A DNA stretch of 64,000 nt from Achromobacter mucicolens (GCF_902859725.1 NZ_CADIJP010000008.1:186001-250000), one strand, 5' to 3'; counted from the first letter of the stretch, positions 24,753-37,121 are shown. A program made the numbers and translations. Notes: a model not told the origin generated them from the letters alone.

Positions 24753-24774
24753 CTTTGATTCCTCCAAATCAAAG
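24753..24774 (-). promoter_or_regulatory. Hairpin that places the lrp ribosome site in its loop
   Basis: On the minus strand CTTTGATT and AATCAAAG form a perfect 8-bp stem around the six-base loop TGGAGG, which is the Shine-Dalgarno sequence of the Lrp gene; the ATG follows four bases after the stem. The same dyad as DNA could be an autoregulatory operator. Which of the two roles applies cannot be told from sequence. Confidence 0.5.
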
Positions 24775-24810
24775 ATGAATTTACTCCGTCTGCCCGTTAT
24801 CCGTGGAAAA

Positions 24811-24827
24811 GAAGATAAAAATTCTTC
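24811..24827. promoter_or_regulatory. Candidate Lrp-type operator before the acetolactate synthase gene
   Basis: GAAGA-TAAAAAT-TCTTC is a dyad with an AT-rich centre, the general form of Lrp/AsnC binding sites, and lies 16-32 bases before the start of the acetolactate synthase gene. Its position suggests control by the divergent regulator. The assignment is inferred. Confidence 0.4.
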
Positions 24828-24842
24828 GGTTCTCCCAATAAG

Positions 24843-26666
24843 ATGGATAGCATGAACGATCGCCTGCACCCCACCGCCGCCGCCGCGCTTGCCGCCACCG
24901 AAACCGCCCCTGAAAACGGGGCGAAGATTTTGCTCGACACGCTGATTGCGCACGGCGTCGACACGGTCTTCGGCTATCCGGGCGGGGCCGTCCTGCCTTT
25001 GTACGACGCCCTGTACGCCGAGCCGCGCCTGCGCCACGTGCTGGTGCGCCACGAGCAGGCCGCCGTGCATGCCGCCGAGGGCTACGCCCGCACCACCGGC
25101 CGCACGGGCGTGGTGTTCGTGACCTCCGGCCCCGGCATGGCGAACACGACCTCGGGCCTCCTGGATGCCATGTGCGATTCGATCCCGGTGCTGTGCATCA
25201 GCGGCCAGGTGGCCACGGCGGCCATCGGCACCGACGCCTTCCAGGAATGCGACGCCATAGGCATCTCGCGCTCCGTCACCAAGTGGAACACCCAGATCCG
25301 CGCGGTGGACGACGTGGCCGGCGTGACGGCCCGTGCTTTTGAACTGACGCGCCAGGGCCGTCCCGGCCCGGTGCTGGTGGATTTTCCCAAGGACGTGCAG
25401 CTTGCGGTGCCGCGCGACAGCGGCGATGGCCTGGATGCGCCGTCGCAGCACAAGCTGGCCGCGCTGCGCGCGCGCCGCCAGTCGGGCAAGCTCGCGGCCA
25501 AGCTGCCGCAGTCGGCCGTGCGCCGCGCCGCCGCGCTGATCGCGCAGGCCAAGCGTCCCATCTTCTACGGCGGCGGCGGACTGGTGAACGCCGGTCCCGA
25601 GGCCTGCGAGGCGTTCACCGACCTGGTGCGCCACACCGGCGCGCCCTGCACGCTGACGTTGATGGGCCTGGGCGCGTTCCCCGCGTCCGACCCGCAATTC
25701 GTGGGCATGCTGGGCATGCACGGCACGGTCGAAGCCAACCTCGCCATGCACAACTCGGACCTCGTCGTCTGCATCGGCGCCCGCTTTGACGACCGCATCA
25801 CCGGCAAGCTGTCCGAGTTCTGCCCGCACGCCCGCAAGATCCATATCGATATCGATCCCGCCTCGATCAACAAGGTGGTGCGCGTGGACGTGGCGTTGGT
25901 GGGCGACTGCCTGCCGCTGGTGCGGGCGCTGCGCGCCGAACTGGGCGACACCGCGCTGGAGCCCGCGCGCCTGGCCCCCTGGTTCAAGCGCATCGACGCC
26001 TGGCGCGCGCAGGACTGCCTGGGCTTCACGCCCGCGCCCGACGCCATCTTGCCGCAGCACCTGATGTCGCGCCTGAACGCCGCGCTGGCGGACCGTGACG
26101 CCATCGTCTCGACCGACGTGGGCCAGCATCAGATGTGGGCGGCGCAATACCTGCGCTTTGACCGTCCGAACCGCTGGTTGACGTCTGGCGGCGCGGGCAC
26201 GATGGGCTACGGCGTGCCGGCCGCCATCGGCGCGCAGGTCGCGCACCCGGACAAGACTGTGGTCTGCGTCAGCGGCGACGCGTCGGTGCTGATGAACATC
26301 CAGGAACTGTCCACCGCCATGCAGCACGAGACGCCCGTGAAGGTCGTGCTGTGCAACAACGGCTACATGGGCATGGTGCGCCAGTGGCAGGAACTGATCC
26401 ACGGCGGGCGCTACAGCCACAGCTACAACGCGTCGCTGCCGGATTTCGTGGCGCTGGCGCGCGCCTTCGGCTGGGGCGCGGCGCGCGTGGATGACCCGGC
26501 CAAGCTGGACGCCGCGCTGGCCGAATGCCTGGCGCACGATGGCCCGTACTTCCTGGACGTGGCGGTCACCGCGCAGGAAAACTGCTTCCCGATGATGCCC
26601 GCCGGGCATGGCCACCAGAAGATGATGCTGGCCGAAGGCGTCTGGTATCAGGACGAGACGACCTGA
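24843..26666 (+). CDS. Acetolactate synthase, catalytic (large) subunit type
   Basis: The 607-residue ThDP enzyme has the catalytic glutamate in [16 protein letters not shown] (Glu71), a central FAD/sugar-binding-like domain and the ThDP motif starting [13 protein letters not shown] and ending VVLCNN (about 477-506). It joins two pyruvates, or pyruvate and 2-oxobutyrate, as in branched-chain amino-acid synthesis. No small regulatory subunit (IlvN) follows, so this is probably a second isozyme. ATG 24843 is used; ATG 24852 is an equally possible start, as no strong ribosome site marks either. Likely under Lrp control. Confidence 0.9.
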   Translation: MDSMNDRLHPTAAAALAATETAPENGAKILLDTLIAHGVDTVFGYPGGAVLPLYDALYAEPRLRHVLVRHEQAAVHAAEGYARTTGRTGVVFVTSGPGMANTTSGLLDAMCDSIPVLCISGQVATAAIGTDAFQECDAIGISRSVTKWNTQIRAVDDVAGVTARAFELTRQGRPGPVLVDFPKDVQLAVPRDSGDGLDAPSQHKLAALRARRQSGKLAAKLPQSAVRRAAALIAQAKRPIFYGGGGLVNAGPEACEAFTDLVRHTGAPCTLTLMGLGAFPASDPQFVGMLGMHGTVEANLAMHNSDLVVCIGARFDDRITGKLSEFCPHARKIHIDIDPASINKVVRVDVALVGDCLPLVRALRAELGDTALEPARLAPWFKRIDAWRAQDCLGFTPAPDAILPQHLMSRLNAALADRDAIVSTDVGQHQMWAAQYLRFDRPNRWLTSGGAGTMGYGVPAAIGAQVAHPDKTVVCVSGDASVLMNIQELSTAMQHETPVKVVLCNNGYMGMVRQWQELIHGGRYSHSYNASLPDFVALARAFGWGAARVDDPAKLDAALAECLAHDGPYFLDVAVTAQENCFPMMPAGHGHQKMMLAEGVWYQDETT

Positions 26667-26678
26667 GCAGGGCCGTCT

Positions 26679-27476
26679 TCAAAACTGAATCGACAGTCCG
26701 CCGTCCACCACCAGCACGTGACCGTTCACGTACGACGCAGCGGGTGACGCCAGAAACACGGCCGCCCCGGCGATTTCTTCCGGTTCGCCCCACCGGCCAG
26801 TCGGGTTGCGCGCCGCGATGCGCGGCCCGAACTGCGGGTCCGCCACCATCTCCGCATTGGTCTCCGTGGCAAACGTCCCCGGCGCGATGGCGTTGCTGGT
26901 GATGTAATGCCCGCCAAACTCCGCCGCCAGCGCGCGCACCATCCCCGTCAGTCCCTGCTTGGCCGCTGGATACACCGCGTCGCCCGCCCGCGCCAGCTCC
27001 CCCACCACCGACGTAATCGCAATCAACCGGCCGCCGCCCTGGCGCATCATGCGCTCGGCCGCAAACTTGGCCAGCAGCATACCGGCCACCAGATCGGTGT
27101 CGATCAGTTCGCGGATTTCAGCCGGGCTGGTGTCCTGCAGCGTCTTGCGGTTGCGCGCGCCGACGTTGTTGACCAGGATGTCCAGCCGCTCGTGCTCGCG
27201 GTCGATGCGTTCGAAGGCCGCGGCCATCGCCGCGTCGTCGGCCACGTCGAACGGCAGCGGATGCGCGTCAAGGCCCGCGCCCGTCAGCTCGGTCACCGCA
27301 GCATTGACTGCATCGGCATTGCGGCCGTTGATCAGCACGCGCGCGCCGCAACCGGCCAGCGCCCGCGCGATGCAAAAGCCCAGCCCGCGGGCCGAGCCGG
27401 TCACCAGCGCCACCTGTCCCGTCAGGTCGAAATTGCGCAGATACGGAAGGGTCTTCATCTTTCGGGCCTCGCTCAT
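26679..27476 (-). CDS. SDR-family NAD(P)-dependent oxidoreductase
   Basis: The 265-residue protein is a classical short-chain dehydrogenase: TGxxxGxG motif as TGSARGLGFCIA (near residue 25), NNVG segment (ILVNNVGARN), and active-site residues in AITSVVGELARAGDAVYPAAKQG (Ser, Tyr, Lys). The start at 27476 overlaps the stop of the upstream permease gene (ATGA). It is thus the last gene of the TauT/NitT-type ABC operon and probably acts on the imported compound. A longer frame to 27743 was rejected. FabG-like enzymes are similar, so the substrate is open. Confidence 0.9.
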   Translation of the reverse strand: MSEARKMKTLPYLRNFDLTGQVALVTGSARGLGFCIARALAGCGARVLINGRNADAVNAAVTELTGAGLDAHPLPFDVADDAAMAAAFERIDREHERLDILVNNVGARNRKTLQDTSPAEIRELIDTDLVAGMLLAKFAAERMMRQGGGRLIAITSVVGELARAGDAVYPAAKQGLTGMVRALAAEFGGHYITSNAIAPGTFATETNAEMVADPQFGPRIAARNPTGRWGEPEEIAGAAVFLASPAASYVNGHVLVVDGGLSIQF

Positions 27477-28327
27477 TCCCGGAACTCCGGCGCCCAGTGC
27501 AAGAGCCGCCGTTCGATCCACGTCACACAATAGACCAGCGCGATGCCGACGATGGACAGCAGCGTCACGGCCGCAAACATGTCGGTGGCGTTCAGCGTCG
27601 CCAGCGCGGTGATCATCAGATATCCCATGCCCGTGGTCGATCCCACGAACTCGGCCAGCACCACGCCGATCAGCGCAAAACTGATGGCGTTGGGCAGCGC
27701 GGCAAAGGTCCAGGCCGCGGCCGTGGGGATGCGCACCCGCCACAGGATCTGGCGCGGCGAGCCGCCCAGCGTGCGGCAGAAATCGACAAGCTCGCGCTCC
27801 ACGCTGCGCCCGCCCTTGTAGGTGTTAAAGAACACCAGAAAGAACACGACGAACCACGACGTGACCACCTTGGACGCCAGCCCCAGCCCGAAGAACATCG
27901 TGATGAGCGGCACGAACGCGATCCGCGGCATGGAATTGAACGCCACGATGAACGGGTTGAACACATCGGCCAGAAAGCGGCTGCGGCTGAGCGTCATGCC
28001 CACCACGAAGCCACTGCCCACGCCCACCACCAGACCGACAAGGGTCGCCTGCAGCGTCAGCCACAGGTGCGGCCAGACCGACCGCGGCCCCGGTTGCAGC
28101 CATTCCCACAATCGCACGGCGACGCGCGAGGGCTGGCTGATGAAAAAGGGATCGAAAAGCGTGTTCTGAGTGAACCACGGAATGCGCGTGAGGATTTCCC
28201 ACGAGCCCAGGATGACGGCAAGAATCAGCACCTGCCACAAGGTGATGCGCACGCGGCGCGCGGCGTTGGCGCGGCGGTCCAGCCGCAACTGGTCCTGCAG
28301 GGTGTCGGCGGTATCCATCGAATTCAT
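27473..28327 (-). CDS. ABC transporter permease (SsuC/TauC family)
   Basis: The 284-residue membrane protein has about six hydrophobic segments and the permease loop ELVDFCRTLGGSPRQILWRVRIP near residue 185. It belongs to the nitrate/sulfonate/taurine-type importers. It lies 10 bases after the ATPase gene and overlaps the SDR gene. The substrate is unknown; a reduced or carbonyl compound is suggested only by the SDR partner. Confidence 0.92.
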   Translation of the reverse strand: MNSMDTADTLQDQLRLDRRANAARRVRITLWQVLILAVILGSWEILTRIPWFTQNTLFDPFFISQPSRVAVRLWEWLQPGPRSVWPHLWLTLQATLVGLVVGVGSGFVVGMTLSRSRFLADVFNPFIVAFNSMPRIAFVPLITMFFGLGLASKVVTSWFVVFFLVFFNTYKGGRSVERELVDFCRTLGGSPRQILWRVRIPTAAAWTFAALPNAISFALIGVVLAEFVGSTTGMGYLMITALATLNATDMFAAVTLLSIVGIALVYCVTWIERRLLHWAPEFRE

Positions 28328-28337
28328 GACTATCGGT

Positions 28338-29108
28338 TCAGGCGGCGGCGCGGAACTGCTGGCCCAGCACGCTCCAGAGGCTTTGCACGTGGGAGACGAA
28401 CTGCGGCGTTTCGCGCAGCGTGAAGACGTCGCGCGGATGCGGGATCTGGATGCGCTCGTCCAGCAGCACGCGGCTGGGCGGGCCGGACAACACCACCACG
28501 CGGTCGGACAGCAGGATGGCTTCGTCCAGGTCGTGCGTGACCATCACGATGGTCTGGCCCAGCTTGCGCCAGATCTCCATCAGCTCGCGGTGCAGGTGGG
28601 TCTTGGTGTGCGTGTCCAGCGCGCCGAAGGGCTCGTCCAGCAGCAGGATGCGCGGCTCGACCGCCAGGCTCATCAACAGCGCCACGCGCCGCCGCATGCC
28701 GCCGGAAAGTTGATGCGGAAAGGCATCGGCAAACGCGCTCAGGTGACCCAGTTCCAGCAGTTCGGAGACACGCTTTGCGATCCGGTCGGCCGGCACGCCC
28801 TGGAATTTCAGCCCCAGCGCCACGTTCTTCCTGACGCTGAACCACGGCAGCAGCGTGTCCTTCTGGAAGATGTAGCCCAGCGCCGGCGGCACCTGCCCGT
28901 CCACCACGCGCCCGTCCACCAGGATGGTCCCGGTGGTGGGCTGCAGAAAGCCAGCAATCATGTTCAAGAGCGTGCTCTTGCCGCAGCCCGACGGCCCGAC
29001 GATCGACACGAATTCGCCTTCGTTGATCGTCAGGCTGACCTCGCCGACGGCGTGCGTCGTGCCCTGGCGCGACTGGTACGCCTTGCCTACCTTGTCCAGC
29101 GTGATCAT
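28338..29108 (-). CDS. ABC transporter ATP-binding protein (SsuB/TauB family)
   Basis: The 256-residue ATPase has Walker A GPSGCGKST (about residues 40-48), the signature LSGGMRRR and Walker B ILLLDEP. The start at 29108 overlaps the stop of the binding-protein gene by one base (TGATG), which is why it was preferred to an in-frame ATG at 29150. It powers uptake through the permease at 27473. Confidence 0.92.
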   Translation of the reverse strand: MITLDKVGKAYQSRQGTTHAVGEVSLTINEGEFVSIVGPSGCGKSTLLNMIAGFLQPTTGTILVDGRVVDGQVPPALGYIFQKDTLLPWFSVRKNVALGLKFQGVPADRIAKRVSELLELGHLSAFADAFPHQLSGGMRRRVALLMSLAVEPRILLLDEPFGALDTHTKTHLHRELMEIWRKLGQTIVMVTHDLDEAILLSDRVVVLSGPPSRVLLDERIQIPHPRDVFTLRETPQFVSHVQSLWSVLGQQFRAAA

Positions 29109-30169
29109 CAAAGGCCCCGGGCTTTGCGCACGAAGCTCATGTTCACGCATTTGGCGTAAGGCACGGTCTTGATCTCTTCATTGGAGAACTGGCGCCCGTC
29201 GCCCATGATGGCCGTCATGCGGTTGTACGCGTCCTCGGTGATGATGTTGTCCTTCAGGAACACCGTCTCCTTGTAGACGCCCAGCGTCTTCTCGATGGCC
29301 GGGCGCGGGAAGGCGCTCAGGTAATCGTCGTAGATGACGTCGGTGATGGCGGCCGCGCTGTTGGCGGTGATGAAGTCCTGCGCCTTGACCATGGCGGTCA
29401 CAAACGCCTGCACGACCTCCGGACGCTTCTGTATGGTGTCTTGCAGCGTCAGCGCCGCGATGCCCGGCACGTCGCCGCCCATGAACTCGTTCCACGACGC
29501 TTCGGTGGTGGCGTCGAAGATGGGAACGCCCCAGCCTTCCTGGCGGGCCTGTTCCATCATCGACATGGTCGCCATGCTGGCCGCGACCGAGCCCGTCTTG
29601 AGCGCACCCAGCATCGTCGCCAGATCGCCCAAGGGGCGGATGTCGACCTTGTCGGCCACGCCGGCCTTCTGCATCAGGTACAGCGCCATCAGCCACGTGC
29701 TGGACTGCGGCTGGGTCGCGCCCACGCGCTTGCCCGCCAGGTCCTTCAGCGACTTGATCTTGCCGCTGTCGAAGTCCTCGCGGCGCACGATGACGTTGGC
29801 GTACGTCAGCTTGCGGTCAAAGCCGAACACCAGCGCGGCGGGCTTGCCCGCGATGGTCAGCGCGGGCGCGGCGGTGGCCGCGGTGGCGCCGAACACAATC
29901 TGCCCAGCGGCCAGCAGCTGGTTGGTGCGCGGGCCGCTTTGCGAATTCAGATACTCGACCTCCAGGCCGCCTTCGCCGAAGAAGCCCTTCTTCAGCGCCA
30001 CGTAGCCGGCCGCGAAAAAAGGGTCGATGCTGCCCTGGCCGTAGACGACCTTGCCCAGCTTGGGCTGCGCGAAGACGACGCGCCCATTGAGCAGGCCGAT
30101 GCTGGCCAAAGCGCAAGCGCTCGCCGCCAGCACGCGGCGGCGGGTGGTGAAGTCGGAGCTACGGGTCAT
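29108..30169 (-). CDS. NitT/TauT-type ABC transporter substrate-binding protein
   Basis: The 353-residue protein has a twin-arginine-like export signal (FTTRRRVLAASACALASIGLL) and a periplasmic binding fold of the nitrate/sulfonate/taurine and thiamine-precursor group (GSIDPFFAAGYVALKKGFFGE). The start at 30169 is preceded by GAGG; the frame is open to 30214. It is the first gene of a four-gene operon with ATPase, permease and SDR. Confidence 0.9.
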   Translation of the reverse strand: MTRSSDFTTRRRVLAASACALASIGLLNGRVVFAQPKLGKVVYGQGSIDPFFAAGYVALKKGFFGEGGLEVEYLNSQSGPRTNQLLAAGQIVFGATAATAAPALTIAGKPAALVFGFDRKLTYANVIVRREDFDSGKIKSLKDLAGKRVGATQPQSSTWLMALYLMQKAGVADKVDIRPLGDLATMLGALKTGSVAASMATMSMMEQARQEGWGVPIFDATTEASWNEFMGGDVPGIAALTLQDTIQKRPEVVQAFVTAMVKAQDFITANSAAAITDVIYDDYLSAFPRPAIEKTLGVYKETVFLKDNIITEDAYNRMTAIMGDGRQFSNEEIKTVPYAKCVNMSFVRKARGL

Positions 30170-30240
30170 GTCGTCCTCGGAAGTGTCTGGGTTGCAGCTG
30201 TTTGGCGTCAACAATACCCCAGCGATTGCTGCCCAACAAT

Positions 30241-30270
30241 GGAAAACGCCCGGTCTCCCGGGCGTTTGGT
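30241..30270 (-). terminator. Rho-independent terminator of topB
   Basis: A perfect 10-bp stem AAACGCCCGG / CCGGGCGTTT (30244-30267) with a four-base loop, followed on the minus strand by TTTT, lies 20-45 bases beyond the topB stop. Confidence 0.85.
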
Positions 30271-30288
30271 CGTGCGGCGCAGGCTGGA

Positions 30289-32940
<2,652 letters not shown>

Positions 32941-33002
32941 GTGTTTCCAGTGGCGGTAGTCCCGCCGTATCAGCGCGGATAATAAGATCGGAGATTCGCC
33001 AG

Positions 33003-35627
33003 ATGCAAGTCGGCACTGAAAGGCAAGCGGGATCCGAACTGCACGCTTGGCGTCAATTTTTGGCGCGAAGCACCTTGTGGCTAGGCGTTTTGCTGCTGGG
33101 CAGCGCTGCGGTCTGCTGGGTTGCCGCCAATTGGCAGGACATGACAAAAATGCAGCGCTTTGCTGGGGTGCAGGGCCTGTTGGCCGTCTGCGCGCTGGCC
33201 GCCGCGTGGTCCGGCTTGCGCTTGCGCGCCCGGCCCGGCGTGCGGCGCAGCATCCCTGGCGCGCTGCTGGCATTGGCCGGCATTCTGCTGGGCGCCCTGC
33301 TCGCCCTATTAGGCCAAACTTACCAGACGGGCGCCGATACCTGGGAACTGTTCGCGTGGTGGGCAGTGCTGCTCCTGCCCTGGGCGCTTGCCGCGGGCAG
33401 CCAGGCCGTGTGGCTGTTGTGGGCGCTGGTGCTCAATCTTGCGGTCGCGCTGTGGCTGGGCGAACGCGTCTTCACGTGGATGATGATCTTCGGCGGTCCG
33501 GGCCTGCCCAGCCTGGTCATGGCCGCATTGAACCTCGTCTTGCTGTTCGGCTGGGAAATGGCCGCGCGACGCTGGCGCGCCAGCACGGTCTTCGGGCCGC
33601 GCATCCTGGCCGCCATCGCGATCAGCGTGCTGGTGCTGGCCCTCATGTTCGGCGATTTCATCGTCGACGGCCTGGGCACCTACAACGGCATCGCCTGGGT
33701 CGCCGCCACGCTGGGACTCGGTCTTTACTATCAGCGCGGCCGGCGCGACCTCGTCATCCTGGCCATGTTGGCCGCCGGCGTCATCTGCGTGTCGCTGCGC
33801 GTGGTGGGCGAATGGCTGTGGCGGCTGGAGCCCGGCGCGTGGGCGGCGCTGCCGCTGGCCGCCTTGCTGATGGCCGAGGCCGTCGTGGCCGCCCGATGGC
33901 TGCGCGGCATGAGCAACGAAGCGCCGGTCCCCGTGCCCGCCGCGGACGCGGAACCGGCCGGCGCCTCGGCAGGCAATGTCGTCGATCCCGCCGAATCCAG
34001 CGCGCCCGTGGCGCAGTTGGCGCCCGCTGCCGTGCCGCGCGCCGAACCGCCCTGGTACGTGCAATGCCTGCTGGGCCTGTCCGCGTGGCTGGCCACCCTG
34101 CTCCTCTTGCTGTTCGTCGCGTTCTCCAACCTCATCACCACCGAAAGCGGCGCGCTGGTCGCCGGCCTCGTGCTCTGCGCCGTGGGCGTGGCGGTGCTGC
34201 GCAGCGATGCCGGCCCGTTCTGGCGGCAATGCGGCACGGCCATGGCCTTCACCGGGCAGATCCTCATCATTTTCGGACTGTCCAGTTCGACCTCGTTCGC
34301 CAGCGCAAGCTTCTTTGTGCTGCTGATGGCGGCCGCGGTTTATGCGCTGGGTCCCGACGTGATCCTGCGCTTTCTGAGCGGCCTGTTGATCGCGCTGGCC
34401 AGCGCCGGCCTGATCTGGCGCGGCCTGTCGCCCGAACTCATGCAGGAAGACCTGATGGACGCCTGGATCCGTTTTGACGCGACCCGGGCCACCTTCCTGT
34501 TGCTGCCCATCGGCGTCATCGGCGCATGGGCCACCGCCGTCATCTTCACCGTCAGCCACCGCGTGGGCGCGCGGCGCGGCCATGCGCTGCAGCCGCTGGC
34601 TTGGGCGTTCCTGCTGTCCGTGCAGGGCATGGTCTGGCTGGCGAGCGGCATTGCCGTCACCGAACTGCCTGCGATCTGGCAGCTTGCCCCGCGGACCGCC
34701 ATCCTCATCGTGGCGGGCGCGCTGTTGCCGGTGGCCGCCGCGCTGGCCGTGCTGTGGCCGCGCCGCCGCCTCCTGACCGGCGGCGTCACCTGGGGCGTGC
34801 CGATCGGCCTGTTGCTGCTGGCGCTGTTCTGGCTGCCCAGCCCGGGCGTCGGCTTCGCGCTGGCGTGGCTGCTGCTGGGATTCGGCCTGAACCAGCCGCG
34901 CGTCATGATCTTCGGCGCCGCCAGCCTGTTGGCGTACCTGGGTGTCTATTACTACCAATTGGAGTTGCCGCTGCTGCAAAAGGCGCTGTGGTTGAGCGGC
35001 GCGGCGGTGATGTTGTTCGTGCTGCGAGCGGCGGTATGGCTGGTGCCGCGCCTGATGCGCACGCAGGCCCCGGTTCAAGCGCGTCCCCTGCCGCCGGTAT
35101 CCCCGGCCCTGCGCTGGCGCACGGCGGGCATCCTGGGCGGCCTGGCGCTGGTGTTGGTCGCGGCCAACGCCGGCATCTGGGAGCGCGAAAAACTCCTGTC
35201 GTCGGGCAAGGTCGTCATCCTGGAGCTGGTGCCGGTCGATCCGCGTTCCCTCATGCAGGGCGACTATATGGCGTTGAATTTTGCGGCCGGACGCGAAGTG
35301 ACGCGCCTGCGGCTGGGCGGCAACCAGAACGACGCCGAAAGCGTCATGGGCTACGAGCCGGACGGCTACGTGATGCTGACGCCGGATTCACGCGGGGTGG
35401 CGCAGGCCGTGCGGATCCAGCCTGACGCGCTTCCGCACGCCGAAACCGAAGTGCCGCTGCGCTATCGCGTGCGCGGCAATGGCGTGCGCATCGTGACCAA
35501 TGCGTTCTTCTTCCCGGAAGGCGAAGCGGCGCGGTATGAGGTCGCGCGCTATGGCGAACTGCGCGTGGCCGACGATGGCGAAGCGTTGCTGGTGCGGATG
35601 CTGGGGGCGGACCTGCAGCCGCTGTGA
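33003..35627 (+). CDS. DUF2157/DUF4401/GDYXXLXY-domain membrane protein
   Basis: The 874-residue inner-membrane protein starts with a DUF2157-type region (about residues 1-280, many helices), has a hydrophilic Pro/Ala-rich linker near 300-345, a second multi-helix block resembling DUF4401, and ends with a periplasmic or extracytoplasmic GDYXXLXY domain whose motif is GDYMALNF near residue 753. In many bacteria these are two separate neighbouring genes; here they are one. No function is established for either part. It is divergent from topB with a 62-base gap and faces gluQRS. Confidence 0.85.
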   Translation: MQVGTERQAGSELHAWRQFLARSTLWLGVLLLGSAAVCWVAANWQDMTKMQRFAGVQGLLAVCALAAAWSGLRLRARPGVRRSIPGALLALAGILLGALLALLGQTYQTGADTWELFAWWAVLLLPWALAAGSQAVWLLWALVLNLAVALWLGERVFTWMMIFGGPGLPSLVMAALNLVLLFGWEMAARRWRASTVFGPRILAAIAISVLVLALMFGDFIVDGLGTYNGIAWVAATLGLGLYYQRGRRDLVILAMLAAGVICVSLRVVGEWLWRLEPGAWAALPLAALLMAEAVVAARWLRGMSNEAPVPVPAADAEPAGASAGNVVDPAESSAPVAQLAPAAVPRAEPPWYVQCLLGLSAWLATLLLLLFVAFSNLITTESGALVAGLVLCAVGVAVLRSDAGPFWRQCGTAMAFTGQILIIFGLSSSTSFASASFFVLLMAAAVYALGPDVILRFLSGLLIALASAGLIWRGLSPELMQEDLMDAWIRFDATRATFLLLPIGVIGAWATAVIFTVSHRVGARRGHALQPLAWAFLLSVQGMVWLASGIAVTELPAIWQLAPRTAILIVAGALLPVAAALAVLWPRRRLLTGGVTWGVPIGLLLLALFWLPSPGVGFALAWLLLGFGLNQPRVMIFGAASLLAYLGVYYYQLELPLLQKALWLSGAAVMLFVLRAAVWLVPRLMRTQAPVQARPLPPVSPALRWRTAGILGGLALVLVAANAGIWEREKLLSSGKVVILELVPVDPRSLMQGDYMALNFAAGREVTRLRLGGNQNDAESVMGYEPDGYVMLTPDSRGVAQAVRIQPDALPHAETEVPLRYRVRGNGVRIVTNAFFFPEGEAARYEVARYGELRVADDGEALLVRMLGADLQPL

Positions 35628-35697
35628 GCGGTCGCGGTCCCTAGGTGTCCCGCGGGCGCAAGTCCGGAAGCGACGGGCGCTGCTGCTGCGATCGGCG

Positions 35698-36576
35698 TCA
35701 GCCCGGAAACCGTGCTGCCCAGCGCGCCGTGGCTTCCTGCAGGAATGGCGCGACGCCCGTGGCGGCCAACGGCGCAAAGCCCAACGCCGCCCACGCGGCC
35801 TGCAAGGCCGGCAGCGGCGCGCGCGTATCCACCGCGGGGGCGCCATTCTGCTTGGACAGCTTCAGGCCGCTGGCCGGGTCCAGGATCAACGGCACGTGCA
35901 GGTAGCGCAGCGGCGGCAGGCCCAATAGACGGCCCAGCACGCGCTGGCGTGCCGTGGAACTGAGCAGGTCGGCCCCGCGCACCACGTCCGTCACGCCCTG
36001 CGCGGCGTCGTCCACCACCACCGCCAATTGGTACGCCCATAGCCCGTCTGCCCGCCGCAGCGCAAAATCTCCCACCGCCTGCGCCACATCCTGCTCCTGC
36101 GGGCCAAGCCAACGGTCCTCGAAGCGTTCCACGCCGTCCGGCACGCGCAGTCGCCAGGCGCGGGCTTCGCGCCCCGCCGGCAGGCCGTGACGGCATGTGC
36201 CGGGATACGGTCTTTCGCCATCGGCGCCGGGCGCAGTCTGACCGCGTAGCGCCGAATCCGCGATTTCACGCCGCGTGCAGCCGCAGCCATAGATCAGACC
36301 TTGTGCCGCAAGCGCGTCAAACGCCGCCTGGTAGGCCGCGTTGCGGTGCGACTGCCAGACGATGTCGCCGTCCCAGATCAGTCCCAGCGCCCGCAACTGG
36401 CCCATGATGACGTCCGCCGCGCCCGCCACCGTGCGCGGCGTGTCAACGTCCTCGATGCGCAGCAGCCAGCGCCCGCCCTGCGCGCGCGCGTCCAGCCAGC
36501 TGGCCAGCGCGGTCGCCAGCGAACCCGCATGCAGCGGGCCGCTGGGGCTGGGGGCAAAACGGCCGATGTAGGTCAC
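35698..36576 (-). CDS. gluQRS: Glutamyl-Q tRNA(Asp) synthetase
   Basis: The 292-residue protein resembles the catalytic half of glutamyl-tRNA synthetase without an anticodon domain. Class I signatures are [15 protein letters not shown] (HIGH-type) at residues 6-20 and KLSKQN (KMSKS-type) near 240. The zinc cysteines are in YGCGCTRRE and GTCRHG. It attaches glutamate to the queuosine of tRNA-Asp. It follows smg on the same strand, with the smg terminator between, so it is probably read from its own promoter. Confidence 0.94.
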   Translation of the reverse strand: MTYIGRFAPSPSGPLHAGSLATALASWLDARAQGGRWLLRIEDVDTPRTVAGAADVIMGQLRALGLIWDGDIVWQSHRNAAYQAAFDALAAQGLIYGCGCTRREIADSALRGQTAPGADGERPYPGTCRHGLPAGREARAWRLRVPDGVERFEDRWLGPQEQDVAQAVGDFALRRADGLWAYQLAVVVDDAAQGVTDVVRGADLLSSTARQRVLGRLLGLPPLRYLHVPLILDPASGLKLSKQNGAPAVDTRAPLPALQAAWAALGFAPLAATGVAPFLQEATARWAARFPG

Positions 36577-36596
36577 GGGGACGGAATAAAAAGCTC

Positions 36597-36634
36597 AAGC
36601 CCGCGCGGCCAGGCGCGCGGGCTTAAAGGTTGAA
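36597..36634 (-). terminator. Terminator downstream of smg
   Basis: A perfect 11-bp stem, AAGCCCGCGCG / CGCGCGGGCTT with a six-base loop (36597-36624), reads on the minus strand into GAGC and then TTTTT. It lies between smg and gluQRS. Confidence 0.7.
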
Positions 36635-36662
36635 TCAGGGGAAGTGGAACGGGGGCGCGTGC

Positions 36663-37121
36663 TCAATGCAGCAGGCGCCCGCCTTCTTCGTCGAGCAGCT
36701 CTTCGAGGACCAGATTGTCGATCTCGGCTTCCTGGCTCCAGAGAACCATGAGGGCGATGATCTTGATCTTGGAGAGCGGCACGGGCGTTTCCGGCGAGGC
36801 CAGGCCCCGGTCGATCACGATTTCGCGCAGGGGCGCGGGCAACACGCCGGCCGATTCCAGGAAGGCGATGAAGCCAATGGACTCGGTGCCAAGCTGTTGG
36901 TATTCGTTCTCGGTGTAGATCCGGGTGCCAGACGAGGGCGCCTGTGCCAGATCGACGCACCGTTCGGTGGTCTCGGCCAGGCCGTACAGCCACCCGAGCG
37001 CGTCGTCGATGTCCTCGTGCTCGAAACCGGCAGCGGCAAGCCGCTTGGCGAGCACATCGGCAGCAGGACAGGCCTGAGGCGTGTAGTAATTCTCGAACAG
37101 ATAGACCAGGATATCGAACAT
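36663..37121 (-). CDS. smg: Smg/DUF494 family protein
   Basis: The 152-residue protein matches the Smg family of about 155 residues: MFDILVYLFENYYTPQACP at the start, DIDDALGWLYGL, and a C-terminal helix LVLEELLDEEGGRLLH. Smg has no settled biochemical role; it is usually encoded next to dprA and a topoisomerase gene. Here topB lies on the same strand but two genes away, and dprA is absent. The start at 37121 gives the conserved N-terminus; a frame to 37160 adds only a non-conserved stretch. Confidence 0.92.
   Translation of the reverse strand: MFDILVYLFENYYTPQACPAADVLAKRLAAAGFEHEDIDDALGWLYGLAETTERCVDLAQAPSSGTRIYTENEYQQLGTESIGFIAFLESAGVLPAPLREIVIDRGLASPETPVPLSKIKIIALMVLWSQEAEIDNLVLEELLDEEGGRLLH

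Noticed and set aside
24750-26615. N-terminal extension of the Lrp protein to 778 residues
   Set aside because: The extra part is antisense to the acetolactate synthase gene; the Lrp fold starts exactly at 24749 with a ribosome site.
33309-35078. Minus-strand open frame of 589 codons
   Set aside because: Antisense to the DUF2157/GDYXXLXY gene and very rich in Gln, His and Arg; a GC shadow.
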